A stretch of 64,000 nucleotides of DNA, from NCBI GenBank assembly GCA_002077045.2, contig KZ111154.1, positions 306,748 through 370,747 on the forward strand, read 5' to 3'. Positions 29,281 to 40,358 of the stretch are shown one piece after another; positions within the stretch are counted from its first letter, which is position 1; every line of letters starts with the position of its first letter. The stretch comes from Rachicladosporium sp. CCFEE 5018 (lineage: Eukaryota > Ascomycota > Dothideomycetes > Cladosporiales > Cladosporiaceae). The notes below the pieces were generated by a model. The model had not been told where the DNA came from, made no database searches, and worked only from the letters and a program-made list of their open reading frames with translations. A program made the position numbers and the translations under genes.

Positions 29281-30822
29281 ATGCTACAGCCCAGACTTGC
29301 GTCTCTCGCAAGGAGACGTGCAAAACCTATACCGCGTTGTGGCCTCGCAGTAGAGGCGATCATTGTGAAGCATCGCCGGCCATACTCCACACCATCCTCG
29401 GACGAAGGTGCTACTCGTATCAGGCGCATCGATCCCACACAGCCCAAAAAGAAGGCCATCAACTATGCCGCTAAGCCTGTAGAGATCCCAGTCAACGGAC
29501 AGACTCACATATTCGCTGGAACTTACCTTCGCGACCTCTGCAAATGCCAGAAATGCAGGGATTCATCGACGCGGCAGAAGCTCCAGTTGACTGCCAATAT
29601 CGAACTTGATGCATCTGCTGCGTCCGTAGACGTCAATGGCGATGCTGTCTCGATCGTGTGGAATGTGAATGGCAAGAATGCTGGACTTCATGTCACTGAG
29701 CTCTCCATCAAGGAGCTCGCCCATCTCGCCGGCCTGGGGGATGATGGCCCAATGCCAAACCTACCATCTCGTAGGCCATGGCTTGACGACGATTTTCGGT
29801 CAGAGGCTCAAGACATCACTTTCGACGCGTACATGCAAGACGACAGCATTCTCCTGAAAGCGCTTCGACAATTGCAGACACACGGCCTTGTGTTCCTCAC
29901 TAAGGTACCCGACTCGTCGGACTCTGTCTCACAGATCGCTGAACGTATTGGACCGCTGAAGAACACCTTCTACGGCATGACCTGGGACGTACGTTCAGTT
30001 CAGGGAGCCAAGAATGTGGCCTATACTTCACAAGACCTTGGATTCCACATGGATCTGCTCTACATGAAGCAGCCGCCACACTTGCAATTCCTACACTGCA
30101 TACGCTCCTCCGCGCAAGGCGGTGCGAGCCTGTTCAGCGACACATATCGCGCAGTGCAGGACATGTACATCAACAAGCCCGCTTTCTTCCAGACTCTAAC
30201 TGAGATCCACGTGCCTTACCACTACGATCACGCCGATGCAGAGCCAACAGGTCATTACTACCATCACGCTCACCCAGTAATCTCCCTAGAGCCCCTACGA
30301 TTCGTCGACCCGCATGAAACATCTTTGTCAGTGACCTTCCCCGACGTGCGACGTCTCGGAAATGCTGCAGGTCGACCTGACTATGCGTGGACACGAGAGC
30401 ACTTCACCGCACACCTACCCGCCTACATCACATCCGTGGCTTGGTCGCCGCCCTTCCAGGCACCTTTCGCAACGACGGCATTTTCGCACGTACATCCTGA
30501 TACCGTACAGGCGCTCGAGCAAGGCTTCGGGTCATGGCGTAGGGCTGCGAGGTCGTTTGATGCGGTGTTGCACCAGCAGAAAGGTATCCATGAGAGGATG
30601 ATGAAGCCGGGGGAGTGTGTGTTGTTTGACAACACGAGGATCGTGCATGCTAGGAAGGCATTTATACCTGGGGATGAGGGGAGTGAGAGATGGCTGAGAG
30701 GTGCTTATGTGGATCGTGATCCGTATGAGAGTCGGCTGAAGGTGCTATTGAAGAAGGAGATGGAGGAGAAAGGGAGTATGGACGAACTTGGGGCACCACA
30801 TTGGCTGCCTGACGCGCTGTGA
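29281..30822 (+). CDS. Gamma-butyrobetaine dioxygenase-like oxygenase, unit B
   Basis: Duplicate of 21460-23001 with identical length (513 residues). The presequence, the DUF971-like domain with CKCQKC, the HMD iron ligands and the distal NTRIVHARKAF histidine are all kept. Substitutions are conservative and scattered (ISVN/IPVN, KGENAG/NGKNAG, RHDGP/GDDGP, EKSSSV/ETSLSV, VAGDEG/IPGDEG). The last about 150 bases differ more than the middle, mostly at third positions. Both copies appear functional. Confidence 0.85.
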   Translation: MLQPRLASLARRRAKPIPRCGLAVEAIIVKHRRPYSTPSSDEGATRIRRIDPTQPKKKAINYAAKPVEIPVNGQTHIFAGTYLRDLCKCQKCRDSSTRQKLQLTANIELDASAASVDVNGDAVSIVWNVNGKNAGLHVTELSIKELAHLAGLGDDGPMPNLPSRRPWLDDDFRSEAQDITFDAYMQDDSILLKALRQLQTHGLVFLTKVPDSSDSVSQIAERIGPLKNTFYGMTWDVRSVQGAKNVAYTSQDLGFHMDLLYMKQPPHLQFLHCIRSSAQGGASLFSDTYRAVQDMYINKPAFFQTLTEIHVPYHYDHADAEPTGHYYHHAHPVISLEPLRFVDPHETSLSVTFPDVRRLGNAAGRPDYAWTREHFTAHLPAYITSVAWSPPFQAPFATTAFSHVHPDTVQALEQGFGSWRRAARSFDAVLHQQKGIHERMMKPGECVLFDNTRIVHARKAFIPGDEGSERWLRGAYVDRDPYESRLKVLLKKEMEEKGSMDELGAPHWLPDAL

Positions 30823-31992
30823 GGGATACTTACCCATGCAACACAGTGAGTACAGTAGCTGAGTACGGCAACATTCTCACGGGTAGCATCGCTGGCATTT
30901 GTGGGTGACGGCGATGCTTACGACAGCCTACTCACGTCGTGCGGTCTCCTAGCGGGACGCCCAAAATAACATGTGCGACTATCAACCTTCGTCGCCTTTT
31001 CTTCTCTCGCAGGGAATGCATTCTGGCGAGTATGTCGAGGAATATAAATATCGTGGAACGATTGCGTCTAAAGGCATCTAGCGCAGTGAATAACGTTACG
31101 AAGAGGTATCCGCATTATACGACTTATTCAGAATCACACTTTCGTCCGCGGCCCCAACATGTGGGCACGTCGGAGTTCATACCGCGACTCAGGTTCCCAG
31201 AGTTCGCGTGGCGGCGGTTGACAGAACTCTCCCGGCAACGGCGTCTGTCAGTCTTGGCTCAGCCTTGGGCAGAGTAATTTCGCGAGTGATCCAATTTCCA
31301 CAATCGCTTCTCCACAATCCGCTACACGAGCTGATCAACGCCTCGCTAGCGATCCAGGCCCCATCACAAAGCTATTGTAAGACACGTGTTTGGCGCAAGT
31401 ATGCGACGTATGCTGTTTTACTCTGCGAAACTGGAAACAGCAGCGTCACACAGCAGTCTTTTCTACATCGCCGACAACATGTAGTACAAAGATACCTTGC
31501 AAGCATCATCGATCCGCCTCGGAATATCGGCCGCGGGCTGTACGAGAAGAACCTCGAATCCTTCGTCACACTCGCAGATTACCTCCACACTTCTGCGGCT
31601 TTGGCAAACGGCCAAGACGGCCTGCGCGTGGCAACTCCTATTTTTGACTGCACTTGTGCCTGGGATCTACCGGTCGGACAGCGGAATCTGCAGGAACCCG
31701 CTCTAGCGCCCGCGGTACCTGGCAGACTGACAGGGGAGATGAACAGCTGCACACGAATCGGGATCGGGCTTCAACGGATTGAGAAGATTCTGACGCGCTT
31801 CCCCTGTGATCTCCCTCGTACTGGCTAGTGACGGACCCCCCACGAAACGCGACAGCGCCATGTCGGTCGCCATGATATTATCGCTGCTCTCTGCTGTAGG
31901 GCTTTCTCTCCCTCACCCCTCTCTCACTCTACGTCTGTCGTTTCTCGATTTTCTAATTTCTTTGCTTCACCCACACTCGTTCAGTCGCAACC
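30823..31992. other. Intergenic with an ATG-less open frame, unit B
   Basis: Counterpart of 23002-24175. The plus-strand frame around 31208-31828 is open for more than 200 codons (..VWRKYATYAVLLCETGN.., ..NLESFVTLADYLHTSAALA..) but lacks an ATG and a recognised family. The CT-rich leader of the feruloyl esterase occupies about 31900-31992. Confidence 0.4.
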
Positions 31993-34900
31993 ATGAGGTT
32001 CGACGTGCCACTCGTTACCGTTTCTCTCGCGGCTTCGGTCGCTGCGCATCCTCACCACCCATCGCCTTCTGGCTCATGGCCCGCGAGGAACGCGACTAAT
32101 GATACCGCTTGGAACTCCTACGCTGAGCAGGAGCACAAGCATGTCGTCGAGCTCGAGACTGAGCTCGCGGCTTTGAAGAAGCAGCTTGATGAGGCGAACG
32201 ACACTTGCGACAATCCATCTGGCCTCCCCGTAGGCCCAGCTGGGTCTTCGCCAGCGTCGTCCGGCTCGCCTGCTGGATACTCTGGTGCTGCCACCAGCTC
32301 TGCCTACCCGACGGCACACGCTGCGCAGACCACATACTTGACCACGACTGTCATCAACGGCGTGACCAAGACTGTGACTGTCACCGCTGCTGCCGGTTAC
32401 TCGACCGCCAACGCTGGCCCGGTGACTTCTAGCGCCGGCGACTCTCCAGCTGGCTATGGCTCTTCTCCCTCTGACCCAACTACCTACTTGACCACGACCG
32501 TCGTCAACGGTGTGACCAAGACTCTCACCGTCACTGTCCCAGTCACTGTATCTTCCGGACCCACCACTTCGCTCCCGGCGACCCCAGACTACTACGCTCC
32601 GGCACCACCAGCGTCGTCTTCCAGCGCCTCTGACATCCCGACCTACACTGTCATTGTTACACCGGGCCACAGTGCCCCGACCAGCGCCTACAACGCCGGC
32701 CCGAAGACTGCGCACACCTGCACTGAGACCTACCTCGGAACTGCCCCGATCCCTTCGTCTCCTGCACCAGTCCCATCAAGCTACATTTCGTCGTCGATCC
32801 CTTCGTACGTCGTGCCCAGCAGCACTGGCTCGGCACCGGTTTACGGCAACGGTACCTACTCAACCGGTGTTGTCGGTCCCACTGGTGTGTACCCAACTGG
32901 TGCCTACGGCACCGGCGCAAGCTCCGCTCCTACCGGCTACGGCACCGGTGTTGGCTCCAGCTCGGCTTCGGGCATCTACCCCATCAGCTACGGCACTGGA
33001 ATCAGCTCTTCGGCTAGTGCGTACGCGACTGGCAGCTCCACCACCAGCTGCACCTCTTCCGATGGCTGCGTGCCATGGTACATCACAGTCAGCGATGGCA
33101 CCATTCCTGGTTATGGCAGCCCTACTGGTAGCTACGGCACCGGCGCCAGCTCTGGTCTCCCAGCCTACTCCACCAGCGGCTCTGCTGTGTACCCCATCAG
33201 CTACAGCACCGGCGCGAGCTCGGGCTCTCAGACTTACACTGCGAACTCCACCTCGTCGTACCCTACCGGTACTGCCCCGACTTACTCTTCGTCTGCGTCG
33301 AGCACTGCACCCTCCAGCATCAGGCCTTCCAGCATTGCGCCCTCGAGCATCATCCCGAGCACCACCAGCTCGTCAACCTCCAGCGCTCTGCCCACTGCCA
33401 CAGACTGCGCCACCTTCTGCTCCACGCTCACCAGCTTGAACGGCTACGAGGTCACTCCTCTGACCTGCACCAAGCTGAAGGCTGGTGTCCTCGTCAACAC
33501 CCCTGTTGGCCAGTCCAAGGTCGGCTGCGCTGCCTCGTTCACCCCGGCCATTGATGTCTGCCAGGTCACACTCAATGTGAAGACCAGCGGCACCGGCCAA
33601 GTCTACCAGGAGGTCTGGCTGCCCACTGGCAATGCCACCTACCCCAGCCAGTGGAACGGTCGCACCATGTCCACCGACAACGGTGGGCTTAACGGCTGCA
33701 TCCACTACGTCGACATGCAGTACGTCTCCAGCATGGGCTTCGCTGCCATCGGTGACAACGCTGGCCACAACGGCAGCTCCTTCGATGGCACATGGACCAT
33801 GGGCAACAACGAGGCCATCATTGACTGGTCTTACCGTGCGCGTCACGCATCCATCGACATTGGCAAGCAGGTCGTGAAGAAGTTCTACAGCAAGGCTTCT
33901 GAGTACTCGTACTACATCGGCTGCTCTACTGGTGGTGCCCAGGGTCTCAAGTCTGCTCAGAACTACCCCAACGATTTTGACGGTATCATCGCCGGTGCCT
34001 CCGCTGCTGACTTCAACCACCTCCAGTCGTGGTCTGCCCACTTCCGTCTCATCACTGGCACTGCTGGCAACGACACCTTCCTGACTCTGCCTCAGTGGGG
34101 CATTGTCCAGGCTGAGATCATCAAGCAGTGTGACGAGTCCATCGACGGTGTAGCCGACGGTATTCTTGAGGACCCTCTCGAGTGCAACTTCGACAGCTCC
34201 GCCATCCCAGTATGCAGCGCCACTGTTACCGCTAACTGCTTGACCGCTACCCAGCTCGAGACCGTCGATGCCGTCTACAAGCCCCTCTACGACACTGAGG
34301 GCAAGCTCCTCTACCCCGGCCTCCTCCACGGCTCTGAGTACGATGCCTTCAAGCTCGGCCTCCTTTCCGGCAGCGTCCAGGGTATCGCTCAGGACTTCTT
34401 CCGCGGCGGTGTCTACAACAGCTCCAGCTTCGACATCACCAAGATCGGCCAGCAGAATTACGCGGACATCAGCGCCCTTGATGCTCTGCACGGTTACCCC
34501 TCGGCTTTCAGCGGCGATCTGTCTGCTTTCAGCGCGTCCGGCAACAAGCTGATGATGTACCACGGCATGGCTGACCCCATGACCTCCGGCTCCAACTCGC
34601 AGCGCTACTACCAGAAGGTGGCCAAGACCATGGGTACGACCCCCGCGGCTATGGACGACTACCTCCGCCTCTTCCGCGTCTCCGGCATGGCTCACTGCGG
34701 CGTTGGTGGCATCTCCGGTGCCGGTGCCTGGATGTTCGGCCAGAGCGGTGCTTCCTCCGCGGCACCAAACAACATTGTCTCAAACCTCGTTGACTGGGTT
34801 GAGGCTGGCAAGGCCCCCGAGACGCTTTTGGGCACGAAGTTCTGGTACGATACGCCTTCTCTGGGCATTGAGTTCCAGCGCCCGCACTGCAAGTACCCGC

Positions 34901-35079
34901 TCAGGACTACCTACAAGGGTGGTGACTCGACCAAGGCGGAGAGCTGGGGTTGCGAGCAGATCCAGAACTGGGACACCTGCGAGGGTACTACTTGCAGCTT
35001 TGATGGTGAGTCTTGATCTTGTAACACCTTCACTTCAAGACCGCAAATACTGACATCCATCTCAGGCACCTTCACCTAG
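31993..35079 (+). CDS. Secreted feruloyl esterase B / tannase-family protein, unit B (complete, two exons)
   Basis: The product is 1008 residues; exon 1 31993-35005, intron 35006-35065 (GTGAGT..CAG, 60 nt), exon 2 35066-35079 adding the last residues GTFT. The signal peptide is residues 1-18. About 19-470 form an unusual extension: a short coiled coil, two TTYLTTTV-NGVTKT repeats, YGTG/YSTG-SS repeats and PSSIxPSS repeats. The tannase domain follows with the CS-D-HC triad of the family: C644-S645 in GCSTGGAQG, D861 in HGMADP, H901-C902 in SGMAHCGVG. A calcium-loop-like CDESIDGVADGILEDPLEC lies between. Such enzymes release ferulic or gallic esters from plant polymers; the exact substrate is not predictable. 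Ordinary family members are about 500-600 residues, so the extension nearly doubles the protein. Confidence 0.9.
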
Positions 35080-35947
35080 ACTCCTGTCTAGTCAGCATCA
35101 CGCAAGAGCGTGCAGACCAGGTGCATCGGTTATATGAACAAGACATAGCCATATATCATGCTGCTCTTCGCGCGTTGCTACATTTTCATTTCTGTCATCC
35201 GGTGGATCGAAAACGCTGTATGCCAGCCGGTTAGACGAGTTCCTTTGTCATGGGATGACTGCCGTACTTGCACAGGCGCGAGACGGAGAGTGTGTAGATA
35301 AGAGGTACATATGTGGTAATCAGTTGTCACTTGCCTACTTGTGTCCGAGCCCATAATACTTTGTACACCGAAATGACCTTCGTACTGTCCGGTTCTACAT
35401 GATCGTCAAATCCTGCCGTGTATTTGGTCATGTTGCCTCGAAGGCTTGAGAAAATATAGCCGTATCACCGAACATCAGGCCAGATAGGAGATCAGATATT
35501 GTCCTCGACCCTTGAGACCTAATACATTAAAACAATCCGACGTGATGCTAACATTCTTCCTTACCACACAAGGACGCAGCACAGCATGATGCCTGTGGCA
35601 AGTCGTACGCGAGTACTGACCAATGACCTGCGTATCGCATGCCAAGGTGGTGGCTTTGCGAAAGAGGCAGCCATCATGCATGTGGACGTGGCTGGCGAGG
35701 CTGAGCGAAGACCCTCGTGATGTGCTCGCCTGCTATCTTCCTCTCGACAGTCGATGATCTGCTGTGTGCACGCAAAGCTGCGGTCGCAACGATCCAAGAG
35801 ACTTGCGTCAAAACTCGAAGCTCTCAGGCAGCGCCGGCAGCGGTTGGACCATTGAGACATTTCAGCAGGTCTTTGCTATTGCGCCAGATCAGCAGCGCGA
35901 CGTCTCGAGTACCACGAAAGCAGCTCGAGTCCTCGTTCAGTGCCACA
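35080..35947. other. Intergenic, feruloyl esterase to membrane protein
   Basis: Terminator of the feruloyl esterase and promoter of the next gene. The frame of the following gene is open upstream from 35717, with an ATG there, but the conserved-looking protein with a signal peptide starts at 35948. No RNA gene or repeat was seen. Confidence 0.45.
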
Positions 35948-37246
35948 ATGGCCAGTCTGGCCTCTAGGTGCACACTGGTCCTATTGCTCTGCTATGTCCA
36001 CCGAGTTCAGGGATTCGTTTCTCACTCGCCAAACTGCACTCTCCCGGAGCCTGGCACGAACTATGTCGCTGCGGGAAATGTACGCAGCACGCATGATATT
36101 CTCTGGAGTTCCCTGGCGACAATCATCGCCTGTACCTACTCGGTTCTACATCTGAATGTGCCGCTGCAGCGTGATGGCCGCGATCCAGGCTGGAAAGGTG
36201 ACCTCGCCTGGGGTTGGCGCGGGCTGCAGAAGAAAGTAAAGTGGTGTATCGTTACAATCCTCGCCCCGGAATGGTACTTGATGATCGCCTTCACGGAATA
36301 TAATTCTGCGCGACATTTGCAGCGCAAGCTAGTTGCACTGAGTGAGGACATTCACGGCCGTCGTCAATGGTCGCTGCGTGAATGCTTCTATATCAATATG
36401 GGCGGCTATGCTATCTCGCAGCGCAACGATTCGAACGGCCGGGCGACAGTGCATCTTTGGCAGGAAAGCTTCATCCACTTACTTCAACAAGACCCTTCGA
36501 GTGTGCTCCCACAGCTTTTGAGCGACGACGAGATTGCAGATCGCAGCAAAAGTGATGTCTTCACCAAGACCGTCATTCTCATCCAAGTCTGCTACTTCTG
36601 CATCACTCTCTTCACCCGCTGGAGCAAGCAGCTCCCTGTCACACCTCTCGAGGTTGCAACTATTGCTTATGCCGCATGCTCCGTCTTCTCATACGGCCTC
36701 TTCCTGTACAAGCCTCAGGGCGCGACGGTTGTAGCGATGGTAGCCCACTGCAACACCATGCTCCCAGACCCCCTGCTGCTTGTACTAGATACTGAGCTGT
36801 CCGGACACCGCATCTCCTTACTGGACCCAATCGAGAACGGCAACGTCAGCATAGCATGGACGCCTCAGGCCCATAGACTGTATTCTATGATACTGTCGCT
36901 CATAAGCGCGCTCTTCGGCGCCGTCCACCTCGCAGCCTGGACCTCGACCTTCCCGACCACCATCGAACGCTCGATATGGCGGGTGGCCACGGTAATTTCT
37001 ATGGTAGTTTTTGCGATGGCTTTTGCATCAACCTGGCTGCGGTCAGGAAACGAAATGTCTGACACTGCAAAGCTTGGGACCCGAACTATCATGAACAGTA
37101 TTGACGATATCATTGCGATTGAACTGATGGTAACGTACCCACTGGCCAGACTGGTGCTCATCGTCGAGATGTTCCGTTCACTCGCATATCTGCCGCCGGA
37201 GGCTTTCATTGCTACTTGGACCTCGAATGTGCCGCACTTTGGCTAA
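35948..37246 (+). CDS. Uncharacterised fungal multipass membrane protein
   Basis: The product is 432 residues when started at the ATG giving M-A-S-L-A-S-R-C-T-L-V-L-L-L, a likely signal peptide; an in-frame ATG at 35717 would add 77 residues without hydrophobic character. After RSTHDILWSSLATIIACTYSVLHLN comes KVKWCIVTILAPEW, then a cytosolic-looking region with LSDDEIADRSKSD, followed by four or five hydrophobic segments (VILIQVCYFCITLF, VATIAYAACSVFSYGLF, LYSMILSLISALFGAVHLAAW, VATVISMVVFAMAF, VTYPLARLVLIVEMF). This pattern matches a large, unnamed ascomycete family with D-x-LWS-LAT-x-x-x-C and ILAPE motifs. No function is known. Single copy in this window. Confidence 0.75.
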   Translation: MASLASRCTLVLLLCYVHRVQGFVSHSPNCTLPEPGTNYVAAGNVRSTHDILWSSLATIIACTYSVLHLNVPLQRDGRDPGWKGDLAWGWRGLQKKVKWCIVTILAPEWYLMIAFTEYNSARHLQRKLVALSEDIHGRRQWSLRECFYINMGGYAISQRNDSNGRATVHLWQESFIHLLQQDPSSVLPQLLSDDEIADRSKSDVFTKTVILIQVCYFCITLFTRWSKQLPVTPLEVATIAYAACSVFSYGLFLYKPQGATVVAMVAHCNTMLPDPLLLVLDTELSGHRISLLDPIENGNVSIAWTPQAHRLYSMILSLISALFGAVHLAAWTSTFPTTIERSIWRVATVISMVVFAMAFASTWLRSGNEMSDTAKLGTRTIMNSIDDIIAIELMVTYPLARLVLIVEMFRSLAYLPPEAFIATWTSNVPHFG

Positions 37247-37869
37247 AGAGTAACTTTATGGGTGCTCGCCATGACACCATAGACTTCCCCATCGAGCAGC
37301 TACGAATTGCTGCGTAATGCCAATATCTCACAAGCCGCGAGTCAACTCTTCGCACAGCTGTCGGAACAAGAGACATGCTCGGCAAATTTGTGCAAACTGC
37401 GCCGGCAGTGTCAGAAAAGTGACTCTCCACAGCTACGCGCATCAAGTGGACCCGGTGTGGCTTTTTGGATTGAGGCGCATGAAGATCGTACGAGGGCAAC
37501 GTCAAAGCATACCGCGTTGGCAGTACCGGTATAGCGAAGCGGCGGGATGGCTAACGAAAGTCCGCTGTCCATGTAACGAAAGGCTCCAGTGTCACGTCAA
37601 AATGCGACTTGATCAAAGAACAGATGTTCGCCTCCACCTCAGCTGCAACAATCTTAGCACTCTTTCAGATCGTTCAATGGTTCCGCGACTGATTATCCGG
37701 CATGCAATCCTTCTGGTACGCGCCGTTGTCTTCGTGATCATTTTTGTCGCACGCGCTGAGTCGTGCACTAATTCAGGACAAGCAGTGCGAGCTTACTGGA
37801 TGATCTGGTAACAGCTTCCACTGTATGTATGGGTATGCGAGAGGTCGACAGCGGCTCTCCTGTCAGCGT
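37247..37869. other. Convergent intergenic, about 620 bases
   Basis: It lies between the membrane protein (rightward) and the S28 peptidase (leftward), so both ends are terminators. Short ORFs only; I see no gene, tRNA or repeat. Confidence 0.4.
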
Positions 37870-39974
37870 CTACCACCACCACCTCCCCGTCTCCGCACAC
37901 TGCTTCCGCCATTCCCTCATCCAAGCCCTTACAAACTCCACCTCCTGGTCCTGGGCCTGCCTCACCGGACCCGGTGGCAAATTCGCCGCAGTCTCGTTCG
38001 GCCACAACCCATTCTCATCCCAGTGATGCACCCCACCCTCAATCAAAATGAACGGCTCACTGATCGTGCTCACCCTATCTCTGGCACCCTGCGCAAAGGC
38101 ATGCGGCGTAGCAGGTTTCCACGGATCTTGCTCTCCGTCTACGAATGCCAGTCGAGAGTAGGAGATATCGTAGCCGCCGTACTGATTGATCCTATCGGTA
38201 TCTGGGGGAGTGGTGCGGTTGAAAGCGTATCGACAAACAAGACTAGTGTACTCGAGGGTGATTGTTCGGGAGATCAAAGGATCCTGATCCGCTGGTACGC
38301 CGGAACCGGTTTGGAGGTATCCCCATTCCGTGCAGTATTGGTAGGCCCAGCTGCGCCATGTTTGCGAAGCCCAAGACGTGCCTTGATATTGCGTCGGGTC
38401 CCGAGTCGTGAAACACTCGTCTTGTGTGTAATTCGATTTTGTGCAGCGGGCAACTTGAGCGAGGTTTATGTAGCCGATGTAGTTCAATAGATGGGTTGTC
38501 AAGTCATGAGTCGGAGTGAAGTTGCCTACAGTGAGGAGGTCTTCGGCTGAGGAGCGAAGGGGTGCTGTGGCGGGGTAGAGGAGGGTGGTTGAAGTGAGGT
38601 TATCGCAGAAGCGGTAGAATGATGGGGAGCTGAGTGAAGTGTCCCAATTGAGGGATTGCCAGCCGCTGATGCCGGAACTGAGGATGTTGGCGAAGTCATC
38701 GTCGTGAGTGACGTTGGGCAGACCGAAGGCTGATTTAAGTGAGTGAGTGAGGGATGTGTCGTTCTTGCCGATAAGGATGTTATCGATCATGCGCGTGGAG
38801 GTCTTTTGTGCAGTGCTACAAGCGGCTGGCATGTATTCTGCGATAGGCGAATAGTACTCCCAGTAATCGTAGATAGCCTTCGTAACACCTGATGAGGAGA
38901 TCGTACCCCAGAAGATGTCCGGGTAGAGAACGCGGAGAAAGGCATTGAAGGCGCCTGCGTAGCTGCCGCCGTAGCCGATGTACGCTGTTGTGTTGCTGCT
39001 TAAGTCACCAAAGCATTCCTGAATAATTGTCAGTCGCGTGTCGTCGTTGGCGAACGATCATACTAACGAGACCCGGGAACTTGATGTGTTGCGCGAAGTA
39101 TGCCTCGTCTGCGAGTGCTTGTGCAGTTGTCAAGAATCGTAGATTCTCTGTGGAGAGATCTGGCGTGGGCATAGAGGTGCCATAGTATCTGCGAGGTGTC
39201 AGATTATGCATATCCGATCGCGCCTAAGTCTGCTTCTCGAGATATCTGGTAAGTCGAGGATGCTCGTATGGCTATAGCTGCAACAGCGAAATGACGAGCC
39301 ACTGCCTCCTAGAGAGATGAGACCCCGTTGATGAATTTGGATGAAGTCGCACTTCTCTCCAGGGCCGAAGGGTGGCCACTCCGCTGTCGTGGATGCTTGT
39401 ACAGGAGCACAGGAGTGCTACCGCTCTCCCGCAGAGACAGCGCTACTTCGGACTATGCTGCGTGGAGGCAGACGTCCTCGACAACACCATTGTCAGGGAA
39501 ATCACTTACCTATGCTCAATGACAACACCAATGCCATGAGTCGCCACCACAAGCTGGTGCAGAATGCCCTTTTGCAAGAAGGACAATCGACCCACGCCAC
39601 TCGTCTCGCCACTCTGCAACACGATCACAGGCCCGCCACGCCGGTAGTAAGTCGCGTCGAACCAATATCGCAGATTGAAGGTCGCGTTGCTATGAAGTTC
39701 GTAGAGAGTGTCATTGTGGAAGTGATCGACCGGAACGGAAATGTTGTGCGCTGGGAACAAAAGACTTGGGTCGGTGTCGTCGCGTTTCGACAATAGTGAT
39801 GAATTAGACTGTGACGAAGGTTAGAGTCATGCAGGTTGAGTAATGAGGTACTGAGTGATGGACTACCTCCTCGAGTAATGCCCGGATCGTCTGACCTCCA
39901 CTACCGACGCTCAGTCGGAGCGCTTGAGCCCATGAGACCGTCAGTGCTATGCTGAGCACGCATTTGAAGAGCAT
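37870..39974 (-). CDS. Secreted S28-family serine peptidase (four exons)
   Basis: The product has 558 residues; exons 39974-39867, 39808-39510, 39188-39068 and 39018-37870. Introns are 58, 321 and 49 nt with GT..AG borders. Splicing joins VIEH-R-YYGTSMPTPDL and FPGL-ECFGDL, both natural for S28 (prolyl carboxypeptidase-like) enzymes. A signal peptide starts the protein (MLFKCVLSIALTVSWAQA). The nucleophile is Ser195 in GYGGSYAGAF; the acid is in FVDGEQDPW; the histidine is in GGVHHWDENG near the C-terminus. Many N-x-S/T sites fit secretion. Likely cleaves after proline in extracellular or vacuolar peptides. The 321-nt intron is long for this genome. It is divergent from SEC10. Confidence 0.88.
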
Positions 39975-40358
39975 GCCGCCGAATAAGTAGTGATGAAGCA
40001 GCAAACAAACGCAGGACTGAGAGGCGAAGTGAGTGAAGAAGGACTGAGTGATGCAACAGAGCTGAGGCTATTCACTTTGGGCAGCTTGTCATGCTGCGAC
40101 TATCATACTCCACTCATGGAGTTCATGACGAAGCAATCAATCGTGTCTCACGGCGGTAGTGTGCAGTAGCCTCAGAAGATCGCCCTTGGACTCCGATATT
40201 GAGTAACCGCATTAGGCAGTTGAGGTCTCAGAAGGAGTCTCTCGTAAAGTGCCAACATCCTCGAGCTTCACTTGCACATTACACACGATCTCAATGCAAG
40301 CGCGACTGAGTGCAGGCGAGGCGTAGATGCCAGCAATGGAACTGCGACCCCCTTAGCC
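39975..40358. promoter_or_regulatory. Divergent promoter region, S28 peptidase / SEC10
   Basis: 384 bases separate the two divergent ATGs. The SEC10 frame is open upstream to about 40272 but without an ATG, so it is counted as leader. No specific site recognised. Confidence 0.45.

Larger units (their letters stand above)
26193..33974. repeat. Direct duplication set 2, unit B
   Basis: Second unit of the duplication described at 17981-26172. It carries the SMP-30-like 3' part, the MGTRHLIC-family gene (frameshifted), TPC1, the dioxygenase and the feruloyl esterase. Beyond 33974 the feruloyl esterase continues into sequence that unit A lacks because of the gap. Confidence 0.85.

Noticed and set aside
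33373..34695. 440-codon open frame antisense to the feruloyl esterase
   Set aside because: It is a shadow of the strongly C-ending codon use on the plus strand; its product is Val/Gly/Ala-rich without motifs and the sense strand has a clear catalytic domain.
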